Assembly: GCF_020103725.1 (NCBI RefSeq)
Contig: NZ_JAHXBG010000019.1
Coordinates: 1 to 64,000, forward strand
DNA from: Hyalangium gracile
Lineage (GTDB): Bacteria > Myxococcota > Myxococcia > Myxococcales > Myxococcaceae
Direction: 5' to 3'
DNA: 64,000 nucleotides
Below, piece by piece: positions 11,118 through 20,124 of the stretch. Under the pieces are notes generated by a model that did no database searches, was not told the origin of the DNA, and saw only the letters and a list, made by a program, of their open reading frames with translations. Position 1 is the stretch's first letter. Every line of letters begins with the position of its first letter. The position numbers were made by a program, and so were the translations under genes.

Positions 11118-11807
11118 TCAGTCCGGCTTCCGGGGGTTCTCCAGGGCCGCGCAGAGGGGACAGGTGGCGGCGAGGTGGGGCGTGTCGCGACGGTGTACGT
11201 CCAGCAGGGCGCGAGAGACTTCGGCCAGCTCGCGGCGCACCTCGCGGCGGGCGCCCTTCACCCGGGCGATGCGCATGTCGTCGTAGCGGGTCGTCTGGTG
11301 GCGCAGCCAGGCGATGACGGCGGCCTCGGCGCGGCGCTCCAGGGGGATGCGCTCGGTGCGGGCCACGGTGCCGCTGCCCACGGGGGCCGACTGGCTCGTC
11401 ACCACCACGGCCAGCCGCTTCGCCTGGGCGGTGAAGGCGGGCGCGAAGGAGAGGAAGCGCAGCACGGCGTTGGCGAAGTCCACCTCGTACTCGGCCTGCT
11501 CGCGCTCGCGGCGGGCCTGGTCCGAGGCGCGGCGCCTGGCGTAGGCGGGGGTGGCGCGCTCGGCCTCGAGCTCGGCGCGGGCGGCGGTGATGTGGGCCTC
11601 GGGGGCCCAGACGCCCCGGGAGAACGTCTTGCGGCCCTTCTTCTCCACTACCGTCCAGGTGGGGCCGGCGGCCTTCACGCGGCGGGTGAGCCCGGCATCG
11701 CCAGGGGGCAGCAGCGTCCAGCCGGGGGGCGGGGTGAGGAGGGTGCCATCCGGCGCGCGCACGCGGCGCGGATCCGAGGTGGGGGCGACAGTCAGGGAGT
11801 CAGGCAT
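11118..11807 (-). CDS. DUF2293-domain protein
   Basis: A 229-residue cytoplasmic protein. The central to C-terminal part carries the DUF2293 signature: AVLRFLSFAP, then GSGTVARTERIPLERRAEAAVIAWLRHQTTRYD, where the conserved RHxxTxYD core is clear. This domain of unknown function is common in Actinobacteria and myxobacteria. The last 20 residues contain a CPLC pair that may bind metal. A central Arg/Glu/Ala-rich segment (about residues 80-110) is probably a coiled coil. The start was set at ATG 11807 (MPDSLTV) rather than 11828. It is divergent from rnz. The function is unknown. Confidence 0.75.
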   Translation of the reverse strand: MPDSLTVAPTSDPRRVRAPDGTLLTPPPGWTLLPPGDAGLTRRVKAAGPTWTVVEKKGRKTFSRGVWAPEAHITAARAELEAERATPAYARRRASDQARREREQAEYEVDFANAVLRFLSFAPAFTAQAKRLAVVVTSQSAPVGSGTVARTERIPLERRAEAAVIAWLRHQTTRYDDMRIARVKGARREVRRELAEVSRALLDVHRRDTPHLAATCPLCAALENPRKPD

Positions 11808-11971
11808 GGGACAGGAGCGCGGCTCCATAGCGCACCTGAAGTCAGTCGGGGAAGCACGGGGGCGTGTGGACCTGATAAATGGCCGCCACGCACCCGCCCG
11901 CGTACCCTCTGGCTGTTCGAGGGCCCGGGCGCAGGAAGCGGGAGGTCCTCTTCTTCGTGGGAAGCGCCGGC

Positions 11972-12895
11972 ATGTCCCTCCTCAGGCTCACCTTCCTCGG
12001 CACCTCGGCCGCACAGCCCACCCTGCACCGCAACCTGTCCGGACTGGCGGTGAAGGTGGACACGGACCTGCTCCTCTTCGACTGCGGCGAGGGCAGCCAG
12101 CGGCAGATGGTGCGCTTCGGCACCGGCTTCACGGTGGACGCGGTGTTCTTCACGCACTTCCACGCGGACCACTACCTGGGAATCATCGGCTTCCTGCGCA
12201 CGCTGGGGATGATGGGGCGCGAGCAGCCCATGCACATGTACGGCCCGCCCACCGCCAGGCGCGTGCTGCACCAGGCGGTGCACCTGGGCGTGGAGGCGCT
12301 GGCCTTCCCGGTGGAGCTGCACGAGCTGAAGGACGGCGACAGCGTGCGGCGCAATGGCTACACGGTGCACGCGGTGGGCGTGGACCACCGCATCAACGCG
12401 CTGGGCTACGTGCTGGCGGAGGATGACCGGCCGGGGCGCTTCAACGTGGAGAAGGCGAAGGCGCTGGGCGTTCCGTCGGGCCCGGACTTCGGCCGGCTGC
12501 AGCGGGGCGAGGCGGTGACGCTGGCCGACGGCACCACGGTGCGGCCCGAGGACGTGCTGGGCGCCGCGCGCGGCGGGCGGCGCCTGGTCATCTCCGGAGA
12601 CACGCGGCCGTGCGCCTCGCTCACTCGGGCGGCGAAGGACGCGGACCTGCTCATCCACGAGTCCACCTTCAGCGATGACGAGCAGGCGCGGGCCGTGGAG
12701 ACGCGGCACTCGACGGCGCGCGAGGCGGCGCGGGTGGCGCGCGAGGCGGGCGCCCGGCGCCTCATCCTCACGCACCTGTCCAGCCGGCACGACACCGACC
12801 CCTCGAAGCTGCTCGCGCAGGCGCGCGAGGAGTACAAGGGGCCGGTGGAGGTGGCCCATGACGGGCTCACCTTGGAGCTGCCGCTGCGCGACTGA
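11972..12895 (+). CDS. rnz: Ribonuclease Z (tRNA 3'-processing endonuclease)
   Basis: A 307-residue member of the metallo-beta-lactamase fold that cuts tRNA precursors 3' of the discriminator base. The first zinc site is HFHADH (residues 62-67). Further ligands are visible at VDHRINALGY, in SGDTRP and near the C-terminus in THLSSRH. The length matches bacterial short-form RNase Z, and an exosite insertion is present (about residues 140-180). The frame is open upstream, but ATG 11972 starts directly at the conserved MSLLRLTFLGTSAAQPT sequence. It is monocistronic and convergent with the next gene, 6 bp away. Confidence 0.95.
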   Translation: MSLLRLTFLGTSAAQPTLHRNLSGLAVKVDTDLLLFDCGEGSQRQMVRFGTGFTVDAVFFTHFHADHYLGIIGFLRTLGMMGREQPMHMYGPPTARRVLHQAVHLGVEALAFPVELHELKDGDSVRRNGYTVHAVGVDHRINALGYVLAEDDRPGRFNVEKAKALGVPSGPDFGRLQRGEAVTLADGTTVRPEDVLGAARGGRRLVISGDTRPCASLTRAAKDADLLIHESTFSDDEQARAVETRHSTAREAARVAREAGARRLILTHLSSRHDTDPSKLLAQAREEYKGPVEVAHDGLTLELPLRD

Positions 12896-12901
12896 GCGCG
12901 G

Positions 12902-13411
12902 CTACTGCACGTTCTTGGCGGCCTCGGCCTCCAGGGCCTTGGCGGCCTCGGGGTCCGCCTTCTGGAGGAGCTTCCACTCCATGGCGTAGTCGCGGGTGGT
13001 GGCGTTGGAGCCGGACATCTGCGCGCCCTCGCCGGTGTTGGTGTCGTGGGCGCCCTGGGACTCGACACGCGCCTGCTTGATGAACTCCACCGAGCACTGG
13101 CCGGGGCCCTTCTCGACGCCGCGCACCAGGTAGCGCGCGTAGGAGGTGCCCAGCGAGGAGGGCGCGCCCTGCATCTGGAAGTCCGTGGCCATCTCGAAGC
13201 CGCCCTTGGCCTCCATGACGGAGTAGCCCTCCTCGGTGAGGACCTCCTTGGCCTTGGGCCACACCTCGGCCAGCGGCTGGCGGTAGACGTGGGTGCCCGC
13301 CTTGTCGTGGAGGTACGTCTCCCGGCGGTTGGCGGCGCAGCCGGTGGAGAGGGCGAGAGCAGCCACCAGCAGCAGCGTGGTGGACGCGAGCGGGGACTTG
13401 GGCAGCGTCAT
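12902..13411 (-). CDS. Small lipoprotein of unknown function
   Basis: A 169-residue exported protein. The signal peptide ends in ALSTGC, a good lipobox, so it is likely anchored to a membrane. The mature part begins AANRRETYLHDKAGTHVYRQP and contains patterns such as EVWPKAKEVLTEEGY that recall small lipoproteins with an NlpB/BamC-like or 'outer membrane protein assembly' half-domain, but this is only a resemblance. The C-terminus is a charged helix (KADPEAAKALEAEAAKN). The start was set at ATG 13411 rather than 13453 because it gives a standard signal peptide. It lies downstream of the alpha/beta hydrolase in the same direction, 58 bp away. Confidence 0.75.
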   Translation of the reverse strand: MTLPKSPLASTTLLLVAALALSTGCAANRRETYLHDKAGTHVYRQPLAEVWPKAKEVLTEEGYSVMEAKGGFEMATDFQMQGAPSSLGTSYARYLVRGVEKGPGQCSVEFIKQARVESQGAHDTNTGEGAQMSGSNATTRDYAMEWKLLQKADPEAAKALEAEAAKNVQ

Positions 13412-13469
13412 GGCGTGTGTTGCTCCGGGTTGAGAGGGAAGCCCCCTGTTCAACCATGCGCCCCCTCAC

Positions 13470-14399
13470 CTAGCCAAGAGGCGCGGAGTCCGTGGGCTCC
13501 TCGTGACGGGTACGCGGGGCGGTGTGCCCGAGAAATTCCAGCAACAGTGCCGACACCTGCTCCGGTGCTTCCAGGGGAGCGAAGTGGCCCACGCCCGACA
13601 GGTAGCGCACGTAGGGAGGCTGCTCGAACCAGGGCTCCAAGTCATAGGTGAGCTCGCGCCGCAGGGCGACGTCCTCCTCGGCCCAGATGAGCAGGAAGGG
13701 GGCGCGGATGCGCGGGTAGCCCCGCATCTTGCGCATCCCCCAGGGCGTCACCGAGCGTCGGATTGCCTGGCGGTAGTAGTCGATTGCCGCGCGCGCGGCC
13801 TCGGGCCTGGAGAAGTTCTCGGCGTAGGGCCTCAGACGCTCGTCGGAGACACGCGACGGGTTGACGAGGGCGCGGCGGATGAGGCGCGGGACGTTGGCCC
13901 CGCCCTGCCGGGAGAGCGCGCGCTCCGGCAGCCAGGGGAGCTGGAAGAAGAACATGTACCAGGAGCGCGCGAGCTGGGCCGGGTTCCAGATGCGCCGGGC
14001 CATCACCGCCGGGTGGGGAGCGTTGACGACGACCAGCCGATCCACCACCTCGGGGTGATGGGCGGCCAGGTGGTAGGCGATGGCGCCGCCCCAGTCGTGC
14101 CCCACGATGTGGACGGGCCGGCCGGGCTGGAGGTGTCGGGCGAGCTGGTAGATGTCCGCCGCCAGCGTGTCCGTGTCATAGCCGTAGCGGGGCTTGTCCG
14201 TGCCGCCGTAGCCGCGCAGGTCCGGCGCCACGGCGCGGAAGCCCGCGGCGCCGAGCACCGGGAGCACCTCGCGCCAGCTCTCGGACAGCTCCGGGAAGCC
14301 GTGCAGGAGGAGGACGAGCGGCCCATCGGCGGGCCCGGCCTCGAGGGCCTGCATGCGCAGGGACGGCAGGGGAATGGACAGGGAGGCGAGTGGAACCAT
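13470..14399 (-). CDS. Alpha/beta hydrolase, epoxide hydrolase-like
   Basis: A 309-residue soluble hydrolase. The oxyanion motif HGFPE (33-37), the family marker DLRGYGGTDKP (60-70) and the nucleophile elbow GHDWGG (100-105, Asp102) match the soluble epoxide hydrolase and haloacetate dehalogenase branch, which uses aspartate instead of serine. The acid residue is likely in LIWAEEDVAL, and the catalytic histidine in VGHFAPLEAPE near the C-terminus. The open frame extends upstream to 14498, but ATG 14399 gives the normal family start. The physiological substrate is unknown. A divergent promoter region shared with the rhomboid gene lies at 14400-14525. Confidence 0.88.
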   Translation of the reverse strand: MVPLASLSIPLPSLRMQALEAGPADGPLVLLLHGFPELSESWREVLPVLGAAGFRAVAPDLRGYGGTDKPRYGYDTDTLAADIYQLARHLQPGRPVHIVGHDWGGAIAYHLAAHHPEVVDRLVVVNAPHPAVMARRIWNPAQLARSWYMFFFQLPWLPERALSRQGGANVPRLIRRALVNPSRVSDERLRPYAENFSRPEAARAAIDYYRQAIRRSVTPWGMRKMRGYPRIRAPFLLIWAEEDVALRRELTYDLEPWFEQPPYVRYLSGVGHFAPLEAPEQVSALLLEFLGHTAPRTRHEEPTDSAPLG

Positions 14400-14525
14400 G
14401 GCCGTGGACGCTAACCCTGGCGGGCCCGGCGGGCAGGGCTGGAATGACGGGACGTCATGCGCCGCACAGGCGAAGTGCTGACGGCTGACGGCCGACACGC
14501 TTCGTGTTCATGATGGACGTCAGCC

Positions 14526-15299
14526 ATGTTTCCCATCAGTGACGACAATCCGACGCTGCGCACCCCGGTGATGACGTACCTGCTGCTGGGGATCATCGCC
14601 TTCGTGTGGTTCTTCGTGCAGAAGGCGGGGCTGGACAGCGTCGCGATGGCCGCCAGCGTGTGCAACTGGGGCATGGTGCCGGGCGAGCTGACGGGCCGGG
14701 CGCAGCTGGGGTTCGCGGTGCCGCTGAGCCGGGACCTGGCGTGCATCATCGACGCCGAGCCCACCAACATCCTCACGCCGCTCACCTCCATGTTCCTGCA
14801 CGGCGGGTGGGGCCACATCCTGGGCAACTGCCTGTTCTTCTGGGTGTTCGGCAACAACGTCGAGGACAGCATGGGGCGGCTGCGCTTCGTCATCTTCTAT
14901 CTGCTCTGCGGGCTCATCGCGGCCGGGGCGCACGTGGCCATCGACCCCGCGTCTCCGGTGCCAACGGTGGGCGCGTCGGGGGCCATCTCGGGAGTGCTGG
15001 GGGCGTACCTGGTGCTCTACCCGCGCGTGAGGGTGAACCTGCTGGTGCCCATCTTCTTCATCCTGCGCATCTTCCAGGTGCCGGCGTGGCTGGTGCTCAT
15101 CTACTGGTTCGGCCTGCAGCTGCTCAGCGGTCTGCCTCAGCTCTCGCCGATCCGGCCGGATGCCTCGGGCGGCGTCGCGGTGTGGGCACACATCGGTGGC
15201 TTCGTGGCGGGCGTGGTGCTCATCAAGCTGTTCGAGAATCGGAACTACACCGCGCAGCGCACCACGTGGCGACACCGGCTGCACCCGGACCATCCTTGA
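14526..15299 (+). CDS. Rhomboid-family intramembrane serine protease
   Basis: A 257-residue polytopic membrane protein with about six or seven helices. The catalytic serine is Ser151 in GASGAISG, and the partner histidine is His222 in AHIGGFVAG, both inside predicted helices. The accessory HGGWGHILGN motif (92-100) and the FGNNVED loop also match the family. These enzymes cut transmembrane segments of substrate proteins. The N-terminal region has a long extramembrane loop (about residues 38-85) with several cysteines. It is a single gene divergent from the hydrolase. The substrates are unknown. Confidence 0.93.
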   Translation: MFPISDDNPTLRTPVMTYLLLGIIAFVWFFVQKAGLDSVAMAASVCNWGMVPGELTGRAQLGFAVPLSRDLACIIDAEPTNILTPLTSMFLHGGWGHILGNCLFFWVFGNNVEDSMGRLRFVIFYLLCGLIAAGAHVAIDPASPVPTVGASGAISGVLGAYLVLYPRVRVNLLVPIFFILRIFQVPAWLVLIYWFGLQLLSGLPQLSPIRPDASGGVAVWAHIGGFVAGVVLIKLFENRNYTAQRTTWRHRLHPDHP

Positions 15300-15417
15300 C
15301 ATGAAGGCAGGCCCCCCAGACGTCCAATGCCTATCACGCTGAACCCTGCCGAGATGAGGAGTGGATGGGTTGGCGATAGAATGGCCTTCCTGCTGTCTCG
15401 ACAGCCTGGAGGGCCAC

Positions 15418-16467
15418 ATGGAATATGTGCTGGAAGGATACGGCTATGCGCGGGCGAGGTCCGTCCGCAGCCTGCTCGCGCGGCGGCGAGACGAGCATGG
15501 CCGCCCTGTCGGTCAGGTGGACGACCTCCTCGTGAGCATGTTCGAGCGTGACCATGGGGTCTCCGATGAACAACTCGCCGAGATATTGAAACCTCTCTTG
15601 CGGAGAGACCGGCTGCCTTCGTTCCAGCGTCCTCCCGAGCTGATCTCAACCCTTCAATCGCGCGGCGCTCGTGGGCCGGGGAACAGCGTCATGTTGCGCG
15701 TCGCTTCCGCCACGAAGGCTGCCTTCGACATCCTCTCGCGAGTGTTGGCGCTGCACATCGTCGTCTGCTCGCTCGAAGAGGACGAGCGAGGTGACGAGCA
15801 CATGCTCCTGGGCATCCAGGCGCCGGAGCTCAGCGCGCATGTTCTCGTGGACGACCAGGTCTCCGCCGGAGCGCTGGTCGCTCTGCACGTCGGGCGTGAC
15901 CTGACCCACTGCCGGCTCGAGGTGCTGCCGCGGGTGTATCGCAAGGTCTGCCAGAACGGCACCATCGTCTTCTCGGAGTATTCTCCCGCCCAACAGATCA
16001 ACCCGATCCTGTTCCTGGACTCCGAGGCGCTGGAGCCTCTCATCCGTGAGCTCGATCGGACGATCCGTGCGTGCTTCGATCCGAAGGGTTTCCAGCTGGC
16101 CGTCAAACAGTTCCGCCGGAGCGCGAAGGAGCCCGTTCAAGGCAGCACCCTCCCGGAGTCGCTGCGCGCCAGCCTGGGCCCAACGCTGGAGCAAAGCGTG
16201 CGCACACGCTTTGTGCGGGCTGGAGACTTCACACGCTGGGGGCTCCTGAACGCCATCACCGCCGAGGCACGGACAGCCCCGAGCTCCCTCCTGCTGAGGC
16301 TGGAGCGGCTCGGCGGCTCACTCTCGGAGCTGTCGCCCGCGGTGGGCGTGCACCCGCTGCTCGAGTCATCCCTGGCGGACCTGATGAGAATGGGCTGGAT
16401 CAAGGCAGGCACGGGCCATCCCATGAATCCTCCGCTGCGCCGCTCGAAAAAAACCTCCGCGGCCTGA
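15418..16467 (+). CDS. Protein of unknown function (weak DUF932-like features)
   Basis: A 349-residue soluble protein with no signal peptide. The start at ATG 15418 is supported by GGAGGG four bases upstream; the longer frame from 15361 lacks this. I do not recognise a family with confidence. The segment RVYRKVCQNGTIV, followed later by WGLLNAITAEA, is reminiscent of DUF932 'phage/plasmid-related' proteins, but the match is only by eye. The C-terminus is Lys/Arg-rich. Base composition is lower in GC than neighbouring genes, as often seen in accessory genes. No mobile element is visible on either side; the preceding 118 bp hold nothing recognisable. Confidence 0.6.
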   Translation: MEYVLEGYGYARARSVRSLLARRRDEHGRPVGQVDDLLVSMFERDHGVSDEQLAEILKPLLRRDRLPSFQRPPELISTLQSRGARGPGNSVMLRVASATKAAFDILSRVLALHIVVCSLEEDERGDEHMLLGIQAPELSAHVLVDDQVSAGALVALHVGRDLTHCRLEVLPRVYRKVCQNGTIVFSEYSPAQQINPILFLDSEALEPLIRELDRTIRACFDPKGFQLAVKQFRRSAKEPVQGSTLPESLRASLGPTLEQSVRTRFVRAGDFTRWGLLNAITAEARTAPSSLLLRLERLGGSLSELSPAVGVHPLLESSLADLMRMGWIKAGTGHPMNPPLRRSKKTSAA

Positions 16468-16560
16468 ACCTCGTGGCAGCACCGTAGCCAGCACCGCTCG
16501 GGTGAGCCAGAGTGCGCGCCCTCGCCCCGACGTCCGGGGCGCCCTCTGGCAGGTGACTCG

Positions 16561-18249
16561 ATGCTACGTGTCCGCAGTGCCCTCTCGGCGGTGATCCTCC
16601 TGGCGTTCGTGGCGGGCTGTGCCCGGCGCGCGCCCGATCCGACTTCCTCCGATTCCTCCACCACGGTGTATGTGGCGCACCGGGTGCGGACGCTCGATGC
16701 CTCCCGCCCGCTCGCCGAGGCGATCGCCGTGCGGGGAGGCAAGGTGCTCGCGACGGGGAGCCGCGACGAGGTGCTCGCCGCCGCCGGCAGTGACGCGCGG
16801 GTGGTGGACCTCGGGGACGCGACGCTCGTCCCCGGCCTCGTGGATGGCCATGGCCACCTCTCCGGGCTGGGCCGCGCGCTCTCCGCCGTCACGCTCACCG
16901 GAGCCACCTCCCGCCAGGAGGCGCTCGAGCGCCTGAAGGCCGCGCGCCCCTCCGCCTTCCAGGGAGACTGGCTCATCGGCCAGGGGTGGGACCAGAACGA
17001 CTGGCCGGAGAAGGCGTTCCCCACCCGCGCGGAGCTGGATGCGCACTGGCCCTCCACCCCCGTGGCCCTGTCGCGCATCGACGGCCACGCGATGTGGGTG
17101 AACGGCGAGGCCCTGCGCCGCGCGCGCATCACCCGGGACACCCCGGATCCGCGAGGCGGGCGCATCCTCCGAGGCCCCGACGGAGAGGCCACCGGAGTGC
17201 TCATCGACAACGCGATGGGGCTCATCGACGCGGTCATGCCCCCCGCCACCCACGAGCAGTTCGAGGCCCAGCTCTCCGAGGCGCTCGCCACCTGCGCCAA
17301 AGGAGGGATGACGGGCGTGCACGACGCGGGCATGGACCTGCGCACCTTCCAGCTCCTCAAACGCTGGGACGCCGAGGGCCGCCTCCCGCTGCGCGTCTAC
17401 GCGATGGCGGACGGCATGGGCTCCGAGCGGGAGAAGTACCTGGAGCTGGGGCCCTTCCAGGGCAACAAGCTGACGATGCGCGCCGTGAAGCTCATGATGG
17501 ACGGGGCGCTCGGCAGCCGGGGCGCGGCGCTCCATGCTCCTTATAGTGACGAGCCCGCCCAGCGCGGCCTGGTGCTCCTCAACGCCGAGGAGTACGAGGC
17601 CCGGGTGCGGGCCTTCATCGCCCGAGGCTTCCAGGTGGCCACGCACGCCATCGGCGACCGGGCCAACACGCTGGTGCTGGACACGCTGCTGCGCGTGGCA
17701 GGGCCCGAGGGCGTGCGCTCCGGGCGGCACCGCGTGGAGCACGCGCAGGTGATGCGGCTGGAGGACATTCAGCGGATGGGCGCCAACGGCTTCATCGCCA
17801 GCGTGCAGCCCACCCACGCCACCAGCGACATGCCCTGGGCGGAGGTGCGCGTGGGGCCCGAGCGCGTCCTCGGCGCCTATGCGTGGCAGCGCCTCAAGGC
17901 CGCGGGGGCTCCGCTGGCGCTCGGCAGCGACTTCCCGGTGGAGCGGCCGGACATGCTCGCCGGGCTCTACGCGGCGCGCACCCGGCAGGACGCGGCCGGC
18001 CAGCCGCCGGGCGGGTGGTTCCCGGACCAGCGCCTCAGCGGAGAGGAGGCGCTCGAGGGCTTCACCGCGGGCAACGCCTACGCCTCCTTCGCGGAGAAGG
18101 AGCGCGGCCGGCTCGTGCCCGGCATGGACGCGGACTTCGTCGTGCTCTCGGTGGATCCGGTGGAGGCGGAGCCCACCGCGCTGCTCACGGCCCGGGTGCT
18201 CCTCACCGTGGTGGCCGGCAGCGAGGCCTACCGCGAGTCCACGCGCTGA
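16561..18249 (+). CDS. Amidohydrolase-3 family lipoprotein (YtcJ-like)
   Basis: A 562-residue exported metal-dependent hydrolase. The lipobox AFVAGC puts a lipidated cysteine at position 20. The mature part shows the composite amidohydrolase fold: an N-terminal beta-sandwich strand set (AIAVRGGKVLATGSRDEV), the first metal motif DGHGHLSG where HxH is expected, a mid-protein THAIGDRAN motif, VEHAQV, and a C-terminal GSDFPVERPDM. The last part (LVPGMDADFVVLS) is typical of the family. Cytosolic YtcJ-like relatives are annotated as putative amidohydrolases of unknown substrate. Export as a lipoprotein is less common but occurs in myxobacteria. It appears monocistronic. Confidence 0.88.
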   Translation: MLRVRSALSAVILLAFVAGCARRAPDPTSSDSSTTVYVAHRVRTLDASRPLAEAIAVRGGKVLATGSRDEVLAAAGSDARVVDLGDATLVPGLVDGHGHLSGLGRALSAVTLTGATSRQEALERLKAARPSAFQGDWLIGQGWDQNDWPEKAFPTRAELDAHWPSTPVALSRIDGHAMWVNGEALRRARITRDTPDPRGGRILRGPDGEATGVLIDNAMGLIDAVMPPATHEQFEAQLSEALATCAKGGMTGVHDAGMDLRTFQLLKRWDAEGRLPLRVYAMADGMGSEREKYLELGPFQGNKLTMRAVKLMMDGALGSRGAALHAPYSDEPAQRGLVLLNAEEYEARVRAFIARGFQVATHAIGDRANTLVLDTLLRVAGPEGVRSGRHRVEHAQVMRLEDIQRMGANGFIASVQPTHATSDMPWAEVRVGPERVLGAYAWQRLKAAGAPLALGSDFPVERPDMLAGLYAARTRQDAAGQPPGGWFPDQRLSGEEALEGFTAGNAYASFAEKERGRLVPGMDADFVVLSVDPVEAEPTALLTARVLLTVVAGSEAYRESTR

Positions 18250-18352
18250 GCCGGCCCTCGGCCGTTCTGTCCGCTGTGCTGCGTTGTCGCACGGAGCCAC
18301 TCCCGCGAGCGGCTCCCCATGAACAGCGTGCCCCCGCTAGCAAGGGGATGGC

Positions 18353-20023
18353 ATGCACATGCGCGCGCTGTGGGGATGGCTGGTCTGTCTGATCCTCGTC
18401 GCTTGTGGGGAGACCCAGCGGGAGACGGTCCCGCCCCCCACGCCTCCTCCGGAGCTCGTGGAGCCTACGAGTCCGCCTCCCTCCTCGGAGACGGACACTC
18501 CCGATGCGGAGACTTCGGACTCGGGCTCGTCTGAGACAGACACTCCGGAGGAAGGCACTCCGGACTCGGGACTGGCGTCCTGGCCCCCCGAGGGCAGCGT
18601 CACCTGTGGCTCGGTCCTCGCCTGCCGTGCGTCGCTCGTAGTGAACGGCGTCTGCGCGCAGATGGAAGCGCCCAAGGGAACGAGCTGCTCGGTGTCTCCC
18701 ACCCTGCCCTCCGGCACTTGCGAGTTCGGAGGGTGCATCCTTGCCAATCCCCCGCGGCCGAACTGGACCTGGTCCCCGGATCGGAACATCTGGAAGGTTG
18801 CCAGCCGGTTGTCGGACTCGAGCCTGCTGCTCGCGGCCATCTCGTCGCCGTACGATCCCGCGCCGACGCTGCCCGATCAGGCGCCCACCGGCGAGTTCAT
18901 CTCCGAGTGCCGGCTCACCCGCTTCGACCCGTCTCGACCGGACCACGAGACCGTGCTCCACACAGGGGGCCCCTGCCACCCGTGGGTGCTCCACCGCCGT
19001 CATGCGGTGGGCGATTTCTGGTCTCGCGAGCAGGACAAGCAGATGTGGGCCCTGCTGGACCTGGAGGGCGGCACACCGCCGCGCTACTTCGATCTGAATG
19101 CCCTGCTCCAGGCACAGCTGGCCGCCGAGAACGTGACGCCGGCGACGGAGAGGCCGCACTGGGTCCAGGGCGCTCCTGGTCAGCTGCTCCTGGTGTGGCC
19201 GCTGCAAGGCGGCAAGGTGTGGGTCGGCAGCCTGAGACTGCCGGAGCTCACGTTCGGCTGGACACACCAGGTGGCGGGAGCGCTACGCGGCTCGCCCATC
19301 GCGGACGAGCTCGGGCGGCTGTACGTCGAGGTGGAGCCTGGGAATGTCGTGTCCCTGTCCGCGGAAGGCGCGGAGCGGTGGACCCAGCGGGGAGCCGGCC
19401 AGCCGGTGGCCGTCTTCCGGGACACGCTCTTCCTCGACGATGGCACCGTGCTCTCCACCGCCGACGGCGGCAGGAAGTACGCATTGCCCTCGAGCCCGGC
19501 GTCCCTCCTCCAGAATCAGGTCTCCGTCCTCCTGAGTGAGTCCCATGCCGCGGTGATTGCGCCCTGCCCCACGCGGCCCTGCTCGGAGGTGAAGCTGCTG
19601 CGACGGGCCACCGGCGAGCTGCTGGCCGAGGCGCAGGTGCCCTACCTTCATTACCGTCCCAGTCCCGAAGACGTCATGGGCCACCTGACGTCCGATGGCT
19701 CGGTGATCGTCATCCAGCGTGTCCACTACCCGGCCCTGATGACGAGCCCCTTCGATCCGGTTCCGGCAGTGCGCTGGTCCCTGCTGCGTGAGGGCCAGCC
19801 GCTGCAGTTCCAGCAGGAGCTGCTGCTCCCCGAGGGAGAGAACCTGGAGAGCACCCTGCTCCACAACGGACAGTGGCTGGCCGTCGAGCGCGACTCGGGC
19901 CGCGGCATCTACCACACGCCCGGAGCGGACCTCATTGGAGTGACCACCCCAGGCCTGCGCCCGCCCGAGCACGGGTGGCTCGCGCCTCGAGGCAACGCCG
20001 CGGGCGGCTCCGCCCCCGAGTGA
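18353..20023 (+). CDS. Large lipoprotein, Cys-rich linker plus probable beta-propeller
   Basis: A 556-residue exported protein of unknown function. The signal peptide ends in LILVAC, with Cys18 lipidated. A Pro/Thr/Ser/Asp/Glu-rich linker (about residues 25-80) is followed by a short Cys-rich module (CGSVLAC ... VNGVCAQ ... TSCSV ... GTCEFGGC, about 85-130) that resembles disulfide-bonded spacers in myxobacterial surface proteins. The remaining 420 residues show recurring aromatic-rich strands (for example RNIWKVAS, LYVEVEPGNVVSLSAEGAERW) suggesting a PQQ-like beta-propeller. ATG 18353 and ATG 18359 are both possible starts. The repeat element at 20037 lies 14 bp after the stop. Confidence 0.75.
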   Translation: MHMRALWGWLVCLILVACGETQRETVPPPTPPPELVEPTSPPPSSETDTPDAETSDSGSSETDTPEEGTPDSGLASWPPEGSVTCGSVLACRASLVVNGVCAQMEAPKGTSCSVSPTLPSGTCEFGGCILANPPRPNWTWSPDRNIWKVASRLSDSSLLLAAISSPYDPAPTLPDQAPTGEFISECRLTRFDPSRPDHETVLHTGGPCHPWVLHRRHAVGDFWSREQDKQMWALLDLEGGTPPRYFDLNALLQAQLAAENVTPATERPHWVQGAPGQLLLVWPLQGGKVWVGSLRLPELTFGWTHQVAGALRGSPIADELGRLYVEVEPGNVVSLSAEGAERWTQRGAGQPVAVFRDTLFLDDGTVLSTADGGRKYALPSSPASLLQNQVSVLLSESHAAVIAPCPTRPCSEVKLLRRATGELLAEAQVPYLHYRPSPEDVMGHLTSDGSVIVIQRVHYPALMTSPFDPVPAVRWSLLREGQPLQFQQELLLPEGENLESTLLHNGQWLAVERDSGRGIYHTPGADLIGVTTPGLRPPEHGWLAPRGNAAGGSAPE

Positions 20024-20036
20024 CGGACACCGCGCC

Positions 20037-20061
20037 AACTGGTCCGACAAGCAGACCAGTT
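20037..20061. repeat. 25-bp intergenic inverted-repeat element, best copy
   Basis: Perfect 8-bp arms, AACTGGTC and GACCAGTT, flank a 9-bp centre (CGACAAGCA). Related copies are at 49-73 and 60714-60738. It sits just after a stop codon, so a terminator or RNA-processing role is possible, but there is no T-tract. Confidence 0.65.
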
Positions 20062-20124
20062 CGGCCGGAACGCCGGCGGGGTGCTCTCGGATGGGGCAAG
20101 ATGGCCACACTCCCCTGAGCGCCC

